Positions 46,626 to 56,426 of a stretch of 64,000 nucleotides of DNA are shown one piece after another. The number at the start of each line of letters is the position of its first letter. Within the stretch, counting starts at the first letter, position 1. The position numbers and the translations under genes were made by a program. Origin of the DNA: Vandammella animalimorsus (GTDB taxonomy: Bacteria > Pseudomonadota > Gammaproteobacteria > Burkholderiales > Burkholderiaceae_C); contig NZ_NSJF01000003.1 of the NCBI RefSeq assembly GCF_002285285.1, forward strand, positions 344,812 through 408,811. The letters are read 5' to 3'. The notes under the pieces are model-generated. The model was not told the DNA's origin, ran no database searches, and worked only from the letters and a program-made list of their open reading frames with translations.

Positions 46626-47570
46626 TCACATGGGCGCTGCGGCCGCATCGGCCTGTTCGCCTGCTGCGCCCTCTGCATCGTCGCCCCCAGCCGGGGCGGG
46701 CTCATGCTGGCGCGCCAGCACGTAGATGGGAGCAAAGGCCTCGGCCTGTACGACTTCGATCAGGGTTTCCTTGGCCAGCTCCAGCAGTGCGATGAAGGTC
46801 ACCACCAGCACGGGCACGCCCAGCTCGGGGCGGAACAAAGCCTCGAACGGCACGTAGGGCTTGCCCTGCAGATCGCGCAGCACATGGCTCATGTATTCGC
46901 GCACGCTGAGTTTTTCACGCGTGATGGTGTGGTGCGCCACCAGCTTGCTGCGCCGCACGATGGCCAGCCAGGCGCGGCGCAGGTCTTCGGGCTCGACATG
47001 CGGCAGCACGGGCGCGAGCTCCAGGTCGAAATGCGCCTGCGTGGGCCAGAAGTCGCGCCCCGGCTGCGGCAGGGCATCGAGCGCGCGCGCAGCCAGCTTG
47101 GTTTTCTCGTATTCGAGCAGGCGCTGCACCAGCTTGGCGCGCGGGTCGGGCTCGTCCTCCTCCTCGGCGGCGGGCGGGCGCGGCAGCAGCATGCGCGACT
47201 TGATCTCGATCAGCATGGCCGCCATCAGCAGGTATTCGGCCGCCAGCTCCAGGTTGCGGTTGCGGATTTCCTGCACATAGCCCATGTACTGCTGGGTCAG
47301 CGGCCCCATGGGGATGTCCAGGATGTTGAAGTTCTGCCGCCGGATCAGGTACAGCAACAAATCCAGCGGCCCTTCAAAGGCTTCGAGGAAGATTTCCAGC
47401 GCATCGGGCGGGATGTAAAGGTCGGCGGGCAGCTCGAACAGCGGCTCGCCGTAAAGGCGCGCCAGCGCCTCTCCTTGAGGCGGCGGGGGCAAAGGCCCGT
47501 CTGGCGCGGGCGCATCAGCGGCGGGCTGCTCCGCAGCCGCACCCATCATCGGCTCGGGGTCGCCGTGCAC
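46626..47570 (-). CDS. scpA: segregation and condensation protein A
   Basis: ScpA is the kleisin of the SMC-ScpAB condensin. The 314-residue protein has the family N terminus FEGPLDLLLYLIRRQNFNIL, ILDIPMGPLTQQYMGYVQEI, and AAEYLLMAAMLIEIKSRMLL. The middle carries an acidic linker, and the C-terminal winged helix includes VTFIALLELAKETLIEVVQA. An alternative start (MMGAAAEQ) lies eight codons in. It follows the DUF3460 gene on the same strand. Confidence 0.94.
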   Translation of the reverse strand: MHGDPEPMMGAAAEQPAADAPAPDGPLPPPPQGEALARLYGEPLFELPADLYIPPDALEIFLEAFEGPLDLLLYLIRRQNFNILDIPMGPLTQQYMGYVQEIRNRNLELAAEYLLMAAMLIEIKSRMLLPRPPAAEEEDEPDPRAKLVQRLLEYEKTKLAARALDALPQPGRDFWPTQAHFDLELAPVLPHVEPEDLRRAWLAIVRRSKLVAHHTITREKLSVREYMSHVLRDLQGKPYVPFEALFRPELGVPVLVVTFIALLELAKETLIEVVQAEAFAPIYVLARQHEPAPAGGDDAEGAAGEQADAAAAPM

Positions 47571-47608
47571 GTGGACTCAAAAACCAGCGGGCGCGCAGCC
47601 TGCCCGCT

Positions 47609-47866
47609 TCAGCCCTGGCTGCCGGGGCCTGGCTGCTCGTCGGCAGCGGCCGGCTCGGCGTGATCGGAATTGGTCTGGTAGACGTAGGGCTTTTGCGCCA
47701 CCTGGCCAGCTCGGAACTGGGCCCACAGGCGCGGGTTGACATCCTTGTCCCACAGCAAATCGCGCCCGGCCTGCTGCTGCGCATCCAGATAGGGGCGCTC
47801 GGCCTTGAGCTGGTCGATAAAACGGGTGGCGTCGGACTCGTAGTGGGGGCGTTGGAAGATTGACAT
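47609..47866 (-). CDS. DUF3460 family protein
   Basis: This 85-residue protein begins MSIFQRPHYESDATRFIDQL and has QQQAGRDLLWDKDVNPRLWA and AQKPYVYQTNSD, the compact DUF3460 pattern found beside scpA in betaproteobacteria. Its function is unknown. The start at 47866 is chosen on family length; the longer frame adds a basic stretch over the promoter shared with bamE. Confidence 0.85.
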   Translation of the reverse strand: MSIFQRPHYESDATRFIDQLKAERPYLDAQQQAGRDLLWDKDVNPRLWAQFRAGQVAQKPYVYQTNSDHAEPAAADEQPGPGSQG

Positions 47867-47944
47867 AGACTTGGCTCGGCGGGGCAGACACAAGCCGCCG
47901 ATTCTACGCCGCCCACCTTTGTCTTTCCCTTTCACTCTTTAGCC

Positions 47945-48472
47945 ATGGCCCATTCCTTGCGCATCTTCCCCAAGCTGCGGCGCACGCTGCTGCTGGCCGC
48001 CCTGCTGCCGCTGCTGCAGGCCTGCGACCCCATCGCCCTGGACAAGCTCTCCATCGGCCAATCCACCGAAGCCGACGTGCGCGATGCCATGGGCGCGCCA
48101 CACCAAATCTGGCCCGAAGCCGACGGCAGCCGCACGCTGGAGTACAACCGCCAGCCGGCTGGCCACGTCAATTACATGCTGGTGATCGGCCCGAATGGGC
48201 GGCTGCAGGCCATCCGCCAAGTGCTCACCGCGCAGGAGTTCGCCAAAGTCCGCCCCGGCATGCACTACGACCAGGTGCGCCGCTTGCTGGGCAAGCCCGC
48301 CAAGGACGTTTGGTACCCGCTGCAGCAAGAGCACCACGTGGACTGGCGCTATCTGCAGGACGCCACCACCAAAGGCATGTTCACCGTCGTGCTCGATGCC
48401 CAGCGCGTGGTGCGACGCGCCTACACCGGGCCGGATATGGATGAGGAATACCGTTCGGGCGGGCGGCGCTGA
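47945..48472 (+). CDS. bamE: outer membrane protein assembly factor BamE-like lipoprotein
   Basis: BamE is a lipoprotein subunit of the BAM complex that inserts outer-membrane beta barrels. The 175-residue product has a signal peptide and lipobox LLQAC (cysteine 27). It has two SmpA/OmlA-type repeats (LSIGQSTEADVRDAMGAP and VRPGMHYDQVRRLLGKPAKD), twice the E. coli length of about 110. The duplicated domain suggests a BamE paralogue; the family is clear but the partner is not tested. Confidence 0.82.
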   Translation: MAHSLRIFPKLRRTLLLAALLPLLQACDPIALDKLSIGQSTEADVRDAMGAPHQIWPEADGSRTLEYNRQPAGHVNYMLVIGPNGRLQAIRQVLTAQEFAKVRPGMHYDQVRRLLGKPAKDVWYPLQQEHHVDWRYLQDATTKGMFTVVLDAQRVVRRAYTGPDMDEEYRSGGRR

Positions 48473-48870
48473 GCGCAGCCGCACAGCCTTGCCCACACCC
48501 CGAAAGGCGCGCCAACTGTTTGATTTACATAGCGTTTACCTGGTAGTCCACAAAATCTGTGGATAACTTTGTGGAAAAGCCCTGGGCAGCCGCAACCAAT
48601 GCTTGTCATTGCGTGCGCAGCGGTAGATCGCACAAAATTTCAGCAAGCGCCAAAAAATCAAAAAGTCTTTCTTTATCAATAGGTTGCAAATCGATATTGA
48701 AAACATGCGCTTTGCCTACCCATCCCCTTGGGCGCGGCGCGGCGGCCCTCTTGACAGGCCCTGGCAATGTGCATAACTGCCTGCAGCGCCCTCTGGGGCC
48801 GCGCCTTATATGAAGCCTTTGCTACAGCTTCTACAATCGCCGCGCTAGATTCACCACCAAAGGAGACTCC
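48473..48870. other. DnaA-box cluster with AT-rich region (candidate origin)
   Basis: This is a 398-bp gap with no gene. DnaA boxes: TAGTCCACA (48544-48552, 7/9), TGTGGATAA (48558-48566, perfect in reverse) and TGTGGAAAA (48570-48578, 8/9 in reverse). About 30-130 bp further on lies an AT-rich stretch (about 48630-48710, for example CAAAATTTCAGC, AATCAAAAAGTCTTTC and GATATTGAAAAC). The arrangement resembles an oriC, although dnaA lies 33 kb away. Confidence 0.6.
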
Positions 48871-49629
48871 ATGAAAATCCAAGGCAATGCATTCATCGTC
48901 ACTGGCGGCGCGTCCGGCCTGGGCGAAGGCACAGCGCGCATGCTCGCCGAGCAGGGTGGCAAGGTCGTGATCGCCGACCTGCAGGTCGAGCGCGGCGAGG
49001 CCGTGGCCAAGGAAATCGGCGCAGTGTTCGTCAAGACCGACGTCACCAACGAGGCCGATGGCCAGGCGGCCGTGGCCGCAGCGCAAAAGCTGGGCAAGCT
49101 CTCTGGCCTGGTCAACTGCGCAGGCATCGCCCCGGCGCAGAAGACCGTGGGCAAGAAAGGCGCGCACGACCTGGCCACCTTCAGCAAAGTGGTGCAGATC
49201 AACCTGGTGGGCAGCTTCAACATGATCCGCCTGGCCGCCGCCGCCATGGTCGGCAACGAGCCGGAAGAAACCGGCGAGCGCGGCGTGCTGATCTCCACGG
49301 CCAGCGTGGCCGCCTACGATGGCCAGATCGGCCAGGCTGCCTACAGCGCCTCCAAGGGCGGCGTAGTGGGCATGACGCTGCCCATTGCCCGCGATCTGGC
49401 CCGCGATGGCATCCGCAACATGACCATCGCCCCCGGCATCTTCGGCACGCCCATGCTGTTTGGCATGCCACAGGAGGTGCAGGATGCGCTGGCCGCCAGC
49501 GTGCCCTTCCCCAGCCGCCTGGGAACCCCGCAGGACTACGCCAAGCTGGCGCGCCACATCATCGAGAACGACATGCTCAACGGCGAGGTCATCCGCCTGG
49601 ACGGCGCCATCCGCCTGGCGCCCAAGTGA
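48871..49629 (+). CDS. short-chain dehydrogenase, HSD17B10-like
   Basis: This 252-residue NAD-dependent enzyme resembles 3-hydroxy-2-methylbutyryl-CoA / hydroxyacyl-CoA dehydrogenase type II. Motifs: [20 protein letters not shown] (cofactor), [10 protein letters not shown], the catalytic serine in [10 protein letters not shown] and YSASKGG (YxxxK), and [14 protein letters not shown] precedes the ATG. It stands alone in the window. Confidence 0.88.
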   Translation: MKIQGNAFIVTGGASGLGEGTARMLAEQGGKVVIADLQVERGEAVAKEIGAVFVKTDVTNEADGQAAVAAAQKLGKLSGLVNCAGIAPAQKTVGKKGAHDLATFSKVVQINLVGSFNMIRLAAAAMVGNEPEETGERGVLISTASVAAYDGQIGQAAYSASKGGVVGMTLPIARDLARDGIRNMTIAPGIFGTPMLFGMPQEVQDALAASVPFPSRLGTPQDYAKLARHIIENDMLNGEVIRLDGAIRLAPK

Positions 49630-50052
49630 GCATCCAGGGCGGGCCATGCATGGATCAATCTGCATGCCTTCGAACAGGCTCTTAGAGCCGCCTGCCCTTG
49701 AATTCACCGCGCACAGCGCTCGCCCCGGGATCGGGGTGCGCGCGCCAGCGTGAAGATTTTGAGCGCAGGCTCTTCGTCGCCGCGCCAGCCGGTTTCGGGT
49801 GGCGCGGCGGTTTGCGTTACGATACGTTTCTTCTCAACTTCCCGCCACGCCCGGTCGTGGTGCGTTCTGCAGGTCTGAGTCAGGCCATGCAGCAGCGCGC
49901 ACCTGCACTACACGGCGTGGCGACTGCCTGATGGAACCTCCCAGTTGCCGCTGGCACCTGCAGCCAGCCCGCGCCTTCGCCTTTTTGCATCTTTCCCTGC
50001 CCAGCCGCCGCGCCCACTGCTCGGTTGAGCCTGTCCTGTACGGAGGCCCGGC
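49630..50052 (+). other. intergenic region with hairpin and promoter candidate
   Basis: A 423-bp gap. CGCCGCGCCA/TGGCGCGGCG (49778-49809) is a terminator-like hairpin for the dehydrogenase. A GAACAGGC core at 49671 recalls the dispersed repeat. TTGCGTTACGATACGTTTC at 49812 may be part of the CorC promoter. No gene is seen. Confidence 0.5.
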
Positions 50053-51360
50053 ATGGCAGTGCTGATTCTCGTTGGCCTGGTGGTGCTCAATGGCATGTTT
50101 GCCATGTCCGAGATTGCTCTGGTCACGGCGCGGCGTGCGCGCCTGCAGGCCATGGCCGACGAAGGGGATACAGGCGCGGCCTTGGCGCTCAAGCTCGGGC
50201 AGGATCCGACCCGTTTTCTCTCGGCCATCCAAATTGGCATTACCTCCATCGGCCTGCTCAACGGCATCGTCGGCGAGGCCGTACTGGCGGCCCCACTGGC
50301 AGCCTGGCTGGTCGCGCTGGGCATGCCCGCCACCACGGCCAGCATCGTCGCCACGGTGGCCGTCATCATCGGCGTGACTTACATCTCCATCGTCGTGGGC
50401 GAGCTGGTGCCCAAGCGCCTGGGGCAGATCTCCCCTGAATCGGTAGCGCGCATCGTGGCCTTCCCGATCCACTGGCTGGCGCTGCTGACGCGCCCCTTTG
50501 TGTGGCTGCTGGCGTTTTCCACCAATGCCTCGCTCAAGCTGCTGGGCGCGCGCCAGGCGGCCGATGACGGCGTCACCGCCGAGGAAATCCGCGCCGTGCT
50601 GGCCGAGGGCTCACAGTCCGGCGTCATCGACCAGAGCGAGCACGACATTGTGCGCAACGTCTTTCGCCTCGACGACCGCGAGGTCGGCTCGCTGATGACG
50701 CCGCGCACGGACATTGTCTTCATCGACCTGCAGGCCTCGGACGAGGAAAACCTGCGCCGCATCACCGAATCCGGGCACACCCGCTTTCCGGTCTGCAATG
50801 GCGGGCTGGATCAAATCCTAGGCTACATCCACGCCAAGCAAGTGCTGGCGCGCGTGACCAGTGGCCAGGGCCCGGACTTCGCGCGCGACCTGCACACCAG
50901 CCTGTACGTGCCCGAGACCCTGACTGGCATGGCCCTGCTGGAGCAGTTCCGCGCCAACAGCCTGCAAATGGCCTTCGTCGTGGACGAATACGGCGAAACT
51001 GGCGGTATCGTCACCCTGCAAGACGTGACCGAGGCGCTGACCGGCGAGTTCACCACCCACAATGCCGACGACGCCTGGGCGCGCCAGCTGAGCGAGGATG
51101 CCTGGTCGCTGTACGGCACCATCCCCAACGTGGAGCTCAAGGACCGCCTGGGCCTGAGCAGCGTGCCCGAGGAAGAACGCGGCCACTACCACACGCTCAG
51201 CGGCATGTTCATGCTGCTGCTCGAACGCATCCCCCAGGTGGGCGACACCATCGAATGGCAGGGCTGGCGCTTCGAGGTCGTGCAAATGGACGGCAAGATG
51301 GTCGAGCGCGTCACCGCCACCCGCCTACAGCCTGCCACACCGCCGACGCCGGGGGCTTGA
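50053..51360 (+). CDS. CorC/HlyC-type CNNM-CBS membrane protein
   Basis: This 435-residue protein of the hemolysin/CorC family has an N-terminal CNNM (DUF21) membrane domain with about four helices (MAVLILVGLVVLNGMFAM and SIVVGELVPKRLGQISPES), a CBS pair (SLMTPRTDIVFIDLQ onward) and a C-terminal CorC_HlyC domain (TVMKEVEIEW-like segment: GDTIEWQGWRFEVVQMDGKM). Roles in magnesium or cobalt efflux are proposed for relatives. Transport itself is not proven. Confidence 0.9.
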   Translation: MAVLILVGLVVLNGMFAMSEIALVTARRARLQAMADEGDTGAALALKLGQDPTRFLSAIQIGITSIGLLNGIVGEAVLAAPLAAWLVALGMPATTASIVATVAVIIGVTYISIVVGELVPKRLGQISPESVARIVAFPIHWLALLTRPFVWLLAFSTNASLKLLGARQAADDGVTAEEIRAVLAEGSQSGVIDQSEHDIVRNVFRLDDREVGSLMTPRTDIVFIDLQASDEENLRRITESGHTRFPVCNGGLDQILGYIHAKQVLARVTSGQGPDFARDLHTSLYVPETLTGMALLEQFRANSLQMAFVVDEYGETGGIVTLQDVTEALTGEFTTHNADDAWARQLSEDAWSLYGTIPNVELKDRLGLSSVPEEERGHYHTLSGMFMLLLERIPQVGDTIEWQGWRFEVVQMDGKMVERVTATRLQPATPPTPGA

Positions 51361-51375
51361 GGGGCCGCGCACCAC

Positions 51376-52167
51376 ATGCACCAAGAGCACAGCCCCCACG
51401 TCCACCTGGCCCAGCACGAAGATGCCCAGGCGCCCGAGCTGCTGCGCATCGTCACCTACAACATCCACAAGGGCGTGCAAGGCCTGGGGCCGCTGAGCCG
51501 GCTGGAAATCGGCAACCTGGGCCTGGCCATCGAGCAGCTCGACGCCGACATCGTCTGCCTGCAGGAAGTGCGCAAGCACAACCTGCGCGGCCAGGCGCGC
51601 TTTGCCCACTGGCCGGCGCAGCCGCAGGCGCAGTATCTGGCGCCCGAGGGTTACGAGGCCGTCTACCACACCAACGCCATCACGCGTCACGGCGAGCACG
51701 GCAACGCCCTGCTGACGCGCTGGCCCGTGCTGCGCTCGCAGCAGCGCGACATCTCCGACCACCGGCTGGAGCAACGCGGCATCCTGCACGCCGAGATCAA
51801 CGTCGGCGGCCACATCGTGCACGTGCTGGTGGTGCACCTGGGCCTGATTCACATCAGCCGGCTGCGCCAGATCGCCATGATCCGCGAGTTCGTGCGCGAG
51901 CACATCCCGGCGCACGAGGCCGTGGTCGTGGCTGGCGACTTCAACGACTGGGGCGACCAGACCGGCCTGCTGCTGCGCGAGACCGGCTTCATCGAATACG
52001 ACGCCCAGCGCGCCTTCACCTACCCCTCGCGCCTGCCAGTGGTGCAGCTCGACCGCATCTTCGTGCGCCGGCTCGTGCCGCAATCGATCTTCGTGCCGCG
52101 CGGGCGCATCTGGTGGCGCATGTCCGACCATCTGCCGCTGGTGGCCAGCTTCCGCTTCGCGCAATAA
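51376..52167 (+). CDS. endonuclease/exonuclease/phosphatase family protein
   Basis: This 263-residue EEP-fold hydrolase has VTYNIHKGVQGLGPL, the metal-ligand glutamate in VCLQEVRKH, HLGLIH, GDFNDWGDQTG and SDHLPLVASF, all canonical. No signal peptide is present. It starts 15 bp after the CorC-type gene. Confidence 0.88.
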   Translation: MHQEHSPHVHLAQHEDAQAPELLRIVTYNIHKGVQGLGPLSRLEIGNLGLAIEQLDADIVCLQEVRKHNLRGQARFAHWPAQPQAQYLAPEGYEAVYHTNAITRHGEHGNALLTRWPVLRSQQRDISDHRLEQRGILHAEINVGGHIVHVLVVHLGLIHISRLRQIAMIREFVREHIPAHEAVVVAGDFNDWGDQTGLLLRETGFIEYDAQRAFTYPSRLPVVQLDRIFVRRLVPQSIFVPRGRIWWRMSDHLPLVASFRFAQ

Positions 52168-52221
52168 AGGGCGGTCTGCGGCGGGCGGCCCAGGCCGCGC
52201 AGCGCCCATCACATCACCCCA

Positions 52222-53552
52222 TCACGCCAGCGCATCAGGCCGCTGCGCCAGCCCTGCGCAGCCCTCAGCACCGTCGGCGCGCGGGGCCAGCCACACGGGC
52301 AGCATGCGCCAGGCCATCAGGGCGAAGGCAGCGCACCACAGCGCGGCGGCCAGGCCCAGCCAGAGCAGGGCCGGCGCGGCCGCGTAGGCCAGCAGCCGGC
52401 ACAGCGCGCCCAGCAGCAGGCAGGCCGCGCCTGCTGGCGCCCAGGGGCGGCCGGCCTTGTCCAGACCGCTGTGGGTGTAGCCGGCGATGACCATGACCAC
52501 GAACACCGCCAGCCCCATGGCGCCCACGGCCAGCAGGTGCCAGCCCGCGCCTGGGGCCAGGCCCGGCATTTGCAGGCCCAGTCCGGCCAGGCCCAGCAGG
52601 CCATAGCCCGCCGCCATGCAGGCATAGACCAGGTACAGCAGCAGCGGCCAGCGCGTCAGCAACGGGCGGCCCACGTGCCAGTCGCCCATCAGCGCCAACA
52701 CGGCGGCACTGGCGGCCAGTGCCAGCCAGCCGCCCATGGCCGGCAACGGCGCCCAGCCCCAGTGCTCCTGTGCCCATTGCGCCAGCGTGTACAGGCCGAT
52801 GCACAGCAGCGCCATGTTGCGCCGCGGCGGGCGCGCCAAGTAGGGCTCGGGCAAGGCGATGGGTGTCGCTGCAGAGGCGCGGGCGGCATGGGCGTCGATC
52901 GCGTCGTTGACCACGCGCATGGAGATGCGGCTCATGGCGATGACGATCAAGGCCATCAGCACGCCCAGCAGCGCGTGCAGCCAGCGCATGGGGTACAGGC
53001 CGCGCAGCGCGTCGGCATAAAAGCCCGCCGCCGCCACGGCCATGAGGGCGATGGCCCACAGGAAGGAGAGGTGGCGTCGCTGCGCGTCGCGCCACAGCGG
53101 CGGGGCCAGCAGCGCCGCCAGGCCCAGCAGCAGGCCCAGGTGCGCCAGGGCCGAGAGCGCCAGCGCCACCTGCGGCCACCAGCCGCTGGCCCAGAAGGCC
53201 GGGCGCCCGGCCAGCCACAGCAGCGCCAGGCGGCGCACGGCGCGGGCGCTGGCCGGCGGGGTGCCGGTGAATTCGGGCACCGCCGTCAGCGCGAAGCCGG
53301 CGGTGGCGGCCAGGGCAAAGCCCAGCAACAGCTCGTGCGCATGCCACACGAAGGGCCCGCCGGGCACGGCCGGCAGCGGCCAGCCCAGCAGCAGGAACAG
53401 ACCCCAGGCGGCCATCAGCCCCAGGGCAGAGAGCACGGCCAGGGCGAAAAAGGGCCGAAAGGGGCACAGCCACAGCGGGTGCGCCAAGTCGGCCAGGCGG
53501 GGCAAGCTGCGCCAGTGCAGGCCGCGCCAGCCGGGCTCGGGGTGCGGGCGAT

Positions 53553-53559
<7 letters not shown>
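52222..53559 (-). CDS. nnrS: NnrS family membrane protein
   Basis: NnrS is a heme- and copper-containing inner-membrane protein linked to tolerance of nitric oxide. The 445-residue product has about 12 hydrophobic segments (for example PFRPFFALAVLSALGLMAAW and FVWHAHELLLGFALAATAGF). The family pattern WHAHELLLGF and GYTHSGL (histidine ligand candidates) are present. It overlaps the ATPase stop by seven bases, so it is the last gene of a TonB-receptor/ABC/NnrS operon. Confidence 0.9.
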
Positions 53560-54454
<895 letters not shown>

Positions 54455-54458
<4 letters not shown>

Positions 54459-55252
54459 GGCGCGGGCTCCCGCCAGCGCTCGATCTCGCGCTTGATGGGC
54501 TCCAGCACCAGGTATTCCAGCGCCAGCAGCAACAGCACCACGGCGCCGATCCAGGCCAGCGTGGCGGGCATGTCCAGCTGCGCGCGGCTGGCCGCCAGCG
54601 CCGCGCCCACGCCGGTGCTGGAGGAGAGCAGCTCGGCCATGACCACCACGCGCCAGGCGCTGCCCAGGGCCACCACCCAGGCCGGGAACAGGTAGGACAG
54701 CACGTGCGGCAGGTACACGTCCCAGACGCGGTCGCGCCAGCGCAGGCCATAGCCTTGCGCCAGCTCGCGCCAGTGCGCATCCAGCGTGCGCGCGCCCTGC
54801 AGGGCGCTGGCGAACACCACGGGAAAGCAGGCGATGAAGACGGTGAACACCGGCGTGCCATCGCCAGCGCCGAACCACAGCATGGCCAGCACCAGCCAGG
54901 CAATGGGCGGCGTGCCCATGAGCACCGTGACCCAGGGCCGCGCCAGCAGCGCGGCGGTGGCGAAGCTGCCGGCGGCCACGCCCAGCAGGCTGCCCGCGCC
55001 CACGGCCAGCGCCAGGCCTATCAGCGCGCGCCGCGCGGTGACGGCCAGCTCGGCCCACAGCGGCCCGCCCTCAGCGGCCAGCGCGCGCAGACTGTGCGCG
55101 GCCTGCAGCGGCGTGGGCAGCACCAGCGGGCCGTACAGCGCGGCCAGCGCCTCCCACGCGGCCAGGCCCAGCAGCAGGCTGGCGATGGCGCCCCAGCCGC
55201 TCCACAAATACCCGGGCAGCCGGGCCAGCCATTGGGCAAGCAGTTGCATCAT
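54455..55252 (-). CDS. NitT/TauT-type ABC transporter permease
   Basis: This 265-residue inner-membrane protein is of the BPD_transp_1 type, with about six helices and the EAA-type coupling loop DAHWRELAQGYGLRWRDRVW. Start and end lie next to the ATPase and binding protein genes. Substrate unknown. Confidence 0.9.
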
Positions 55253-55336
55253 GGGCCTTCACTATTTTTTTGAGAGCGGCTCGCGCTTGGTGGCCAAGCG
55301 CGAGCGCCTTATTCATTCAACAGACGCTTTGCGCGG

Positions 55337-56413
55337 TCACGCGCCGCCATAAAAGCCCGCATCGGGCAGCTGGCCGCCGATCAGGCCGGGCTGGCGCGCG
55401 TGCAGCTGCGTGAAGAAGAACTCCAGCTCGGGCCGGGCCTGGGCCGCGGGCACGACTTGGCCGGGCACGGCGCGGATGGCGTCGGCCACGCCCTCGGGCG
55501 TGAGCACGGGCACGCGCGCGGCCACGGCCTGGCCGCAGGCCTCGGGCTGGGCGTTGCACCATTGCTGGGCCTGGGCATAGGCCTGCGCGAAGCGCGCCAG
55601 CAGGGGCGCGTTGTCCACGTGCCGGCCCATGGCGGCGATGCCGGCCTGCGGCATGCGCGGCGCGCGGCCGAAGGCGTGGCCCCATTCCTGCTGCATGTCC
55701 ACACTGCGATGCAGCTCGGGGGCGATGGCGCTGACGGGCAGGCTGCGCGACTTGCGCAGCCCCACCGAGACGGCCGGCTCGGCCAGCAGGGCGTGATCGG
55801 CGCGGCGGGTGAGCAGCAGCTGCATGGCATCCAGCGGCGTGGCCGCATAGCGCAGGCCGATGCTGCCCGCGCCGCTGTCCACTGGCAGGCCCAGCTTGTC
55901 GGCCACGGTGCGCAGCACGATGTCGGGCATGTCACCACGAAAGGGCATGACCAGCTCCTGTCCTTTCAGGTCCGCCAGGCGCTGGATGGCCGGGTCGCGC
56001 GAGACGACGAACAGCAGGCCCCAGATGCTGATGTTCTGCAATTGCAGCTTCACGCCCCGGTTGTAGAGGTTGGCCGCCACGTTGCTGGGCATGGCGATGA
56101 AGTCGGCCCCGCCCTGCACGGCCAGGGCGCGCAGTTGGTCTGGATCTTTCCAGGCCGTGAACGTGACCTGCTCGGCCACGTCGCCGAGCAGGCCCGCCTC
56201 CACGATGCGGATCAGCGGGTTGCTGACCGAGGCGCTGGGCCCGGCCAGCTGCAGCTTGGGCAGCCTGGCTGGAAGTGGCTGGCCCTGGCCAGACGCAGGG
56301 CTGGCCGTGGGGCCGGGCGTGGCACTGGTCTGAGCGCGCAGCCAGGGCGCGGCCAGGGCGGCGCCGGCGATGAGGCCGGTCTTGAACAGCAGGGTGCGTC
56401 GGGTCGTGGTCAT
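55337..56413 (-). CDS. NMT1/SsuA-like ABC substrate-binding protein
   Basis: This 358-residue periplasmic protein has an N terminus of twin-arginine look (TTTRRTLLFKTG, then a hydrophobic stretch LIAGAALAAPW). The mature part resembles NMT1/SsuA binding proteins (LKGQELVMPFRGDMPDIVLR; GSIGLRYAATPLDAMQLLLT). Nitrate, sulfonates, nitriles and thiamine precursors are ligands of relatives. It precedes the permease by 84 bp and follows the TonB receptor by 13 bp. Confidence 0.85.
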   Translation of the reverse strand: MTTTRRTLLFKTGLIAGAALAAPWLRAQTSATPGPTASPASGQGQPLPARLPKLQLAGPSASVSNPLIRIVEAGLLGDVAEQVTFTAWKDPDQLRALAVQGGADFIAMPSNVAANLYNRGVKLQLQNISIWGLLFVVSRDPAIQRLADLKGQELVMPFRGDMPDIVLRTVADKLGLPVDSGAGSIGLRYAATPLDAMQLLLTRRADHALLAEPAVSVGLRKSRSLPVSAIAPELHRSVDMQQEWGHAFGRAPRMPQAGIAAMGRHVDNAPLLARFAQAYAQAQQWCNAQPEACGQAVAARVPVLTPEGVADAIRAVPGQVVPAAQARPELEFFFTQLHARQPGLIGGQLPDAGFYGGA

Positions 56414-56426
56414 GGCTTCAAGCGGG

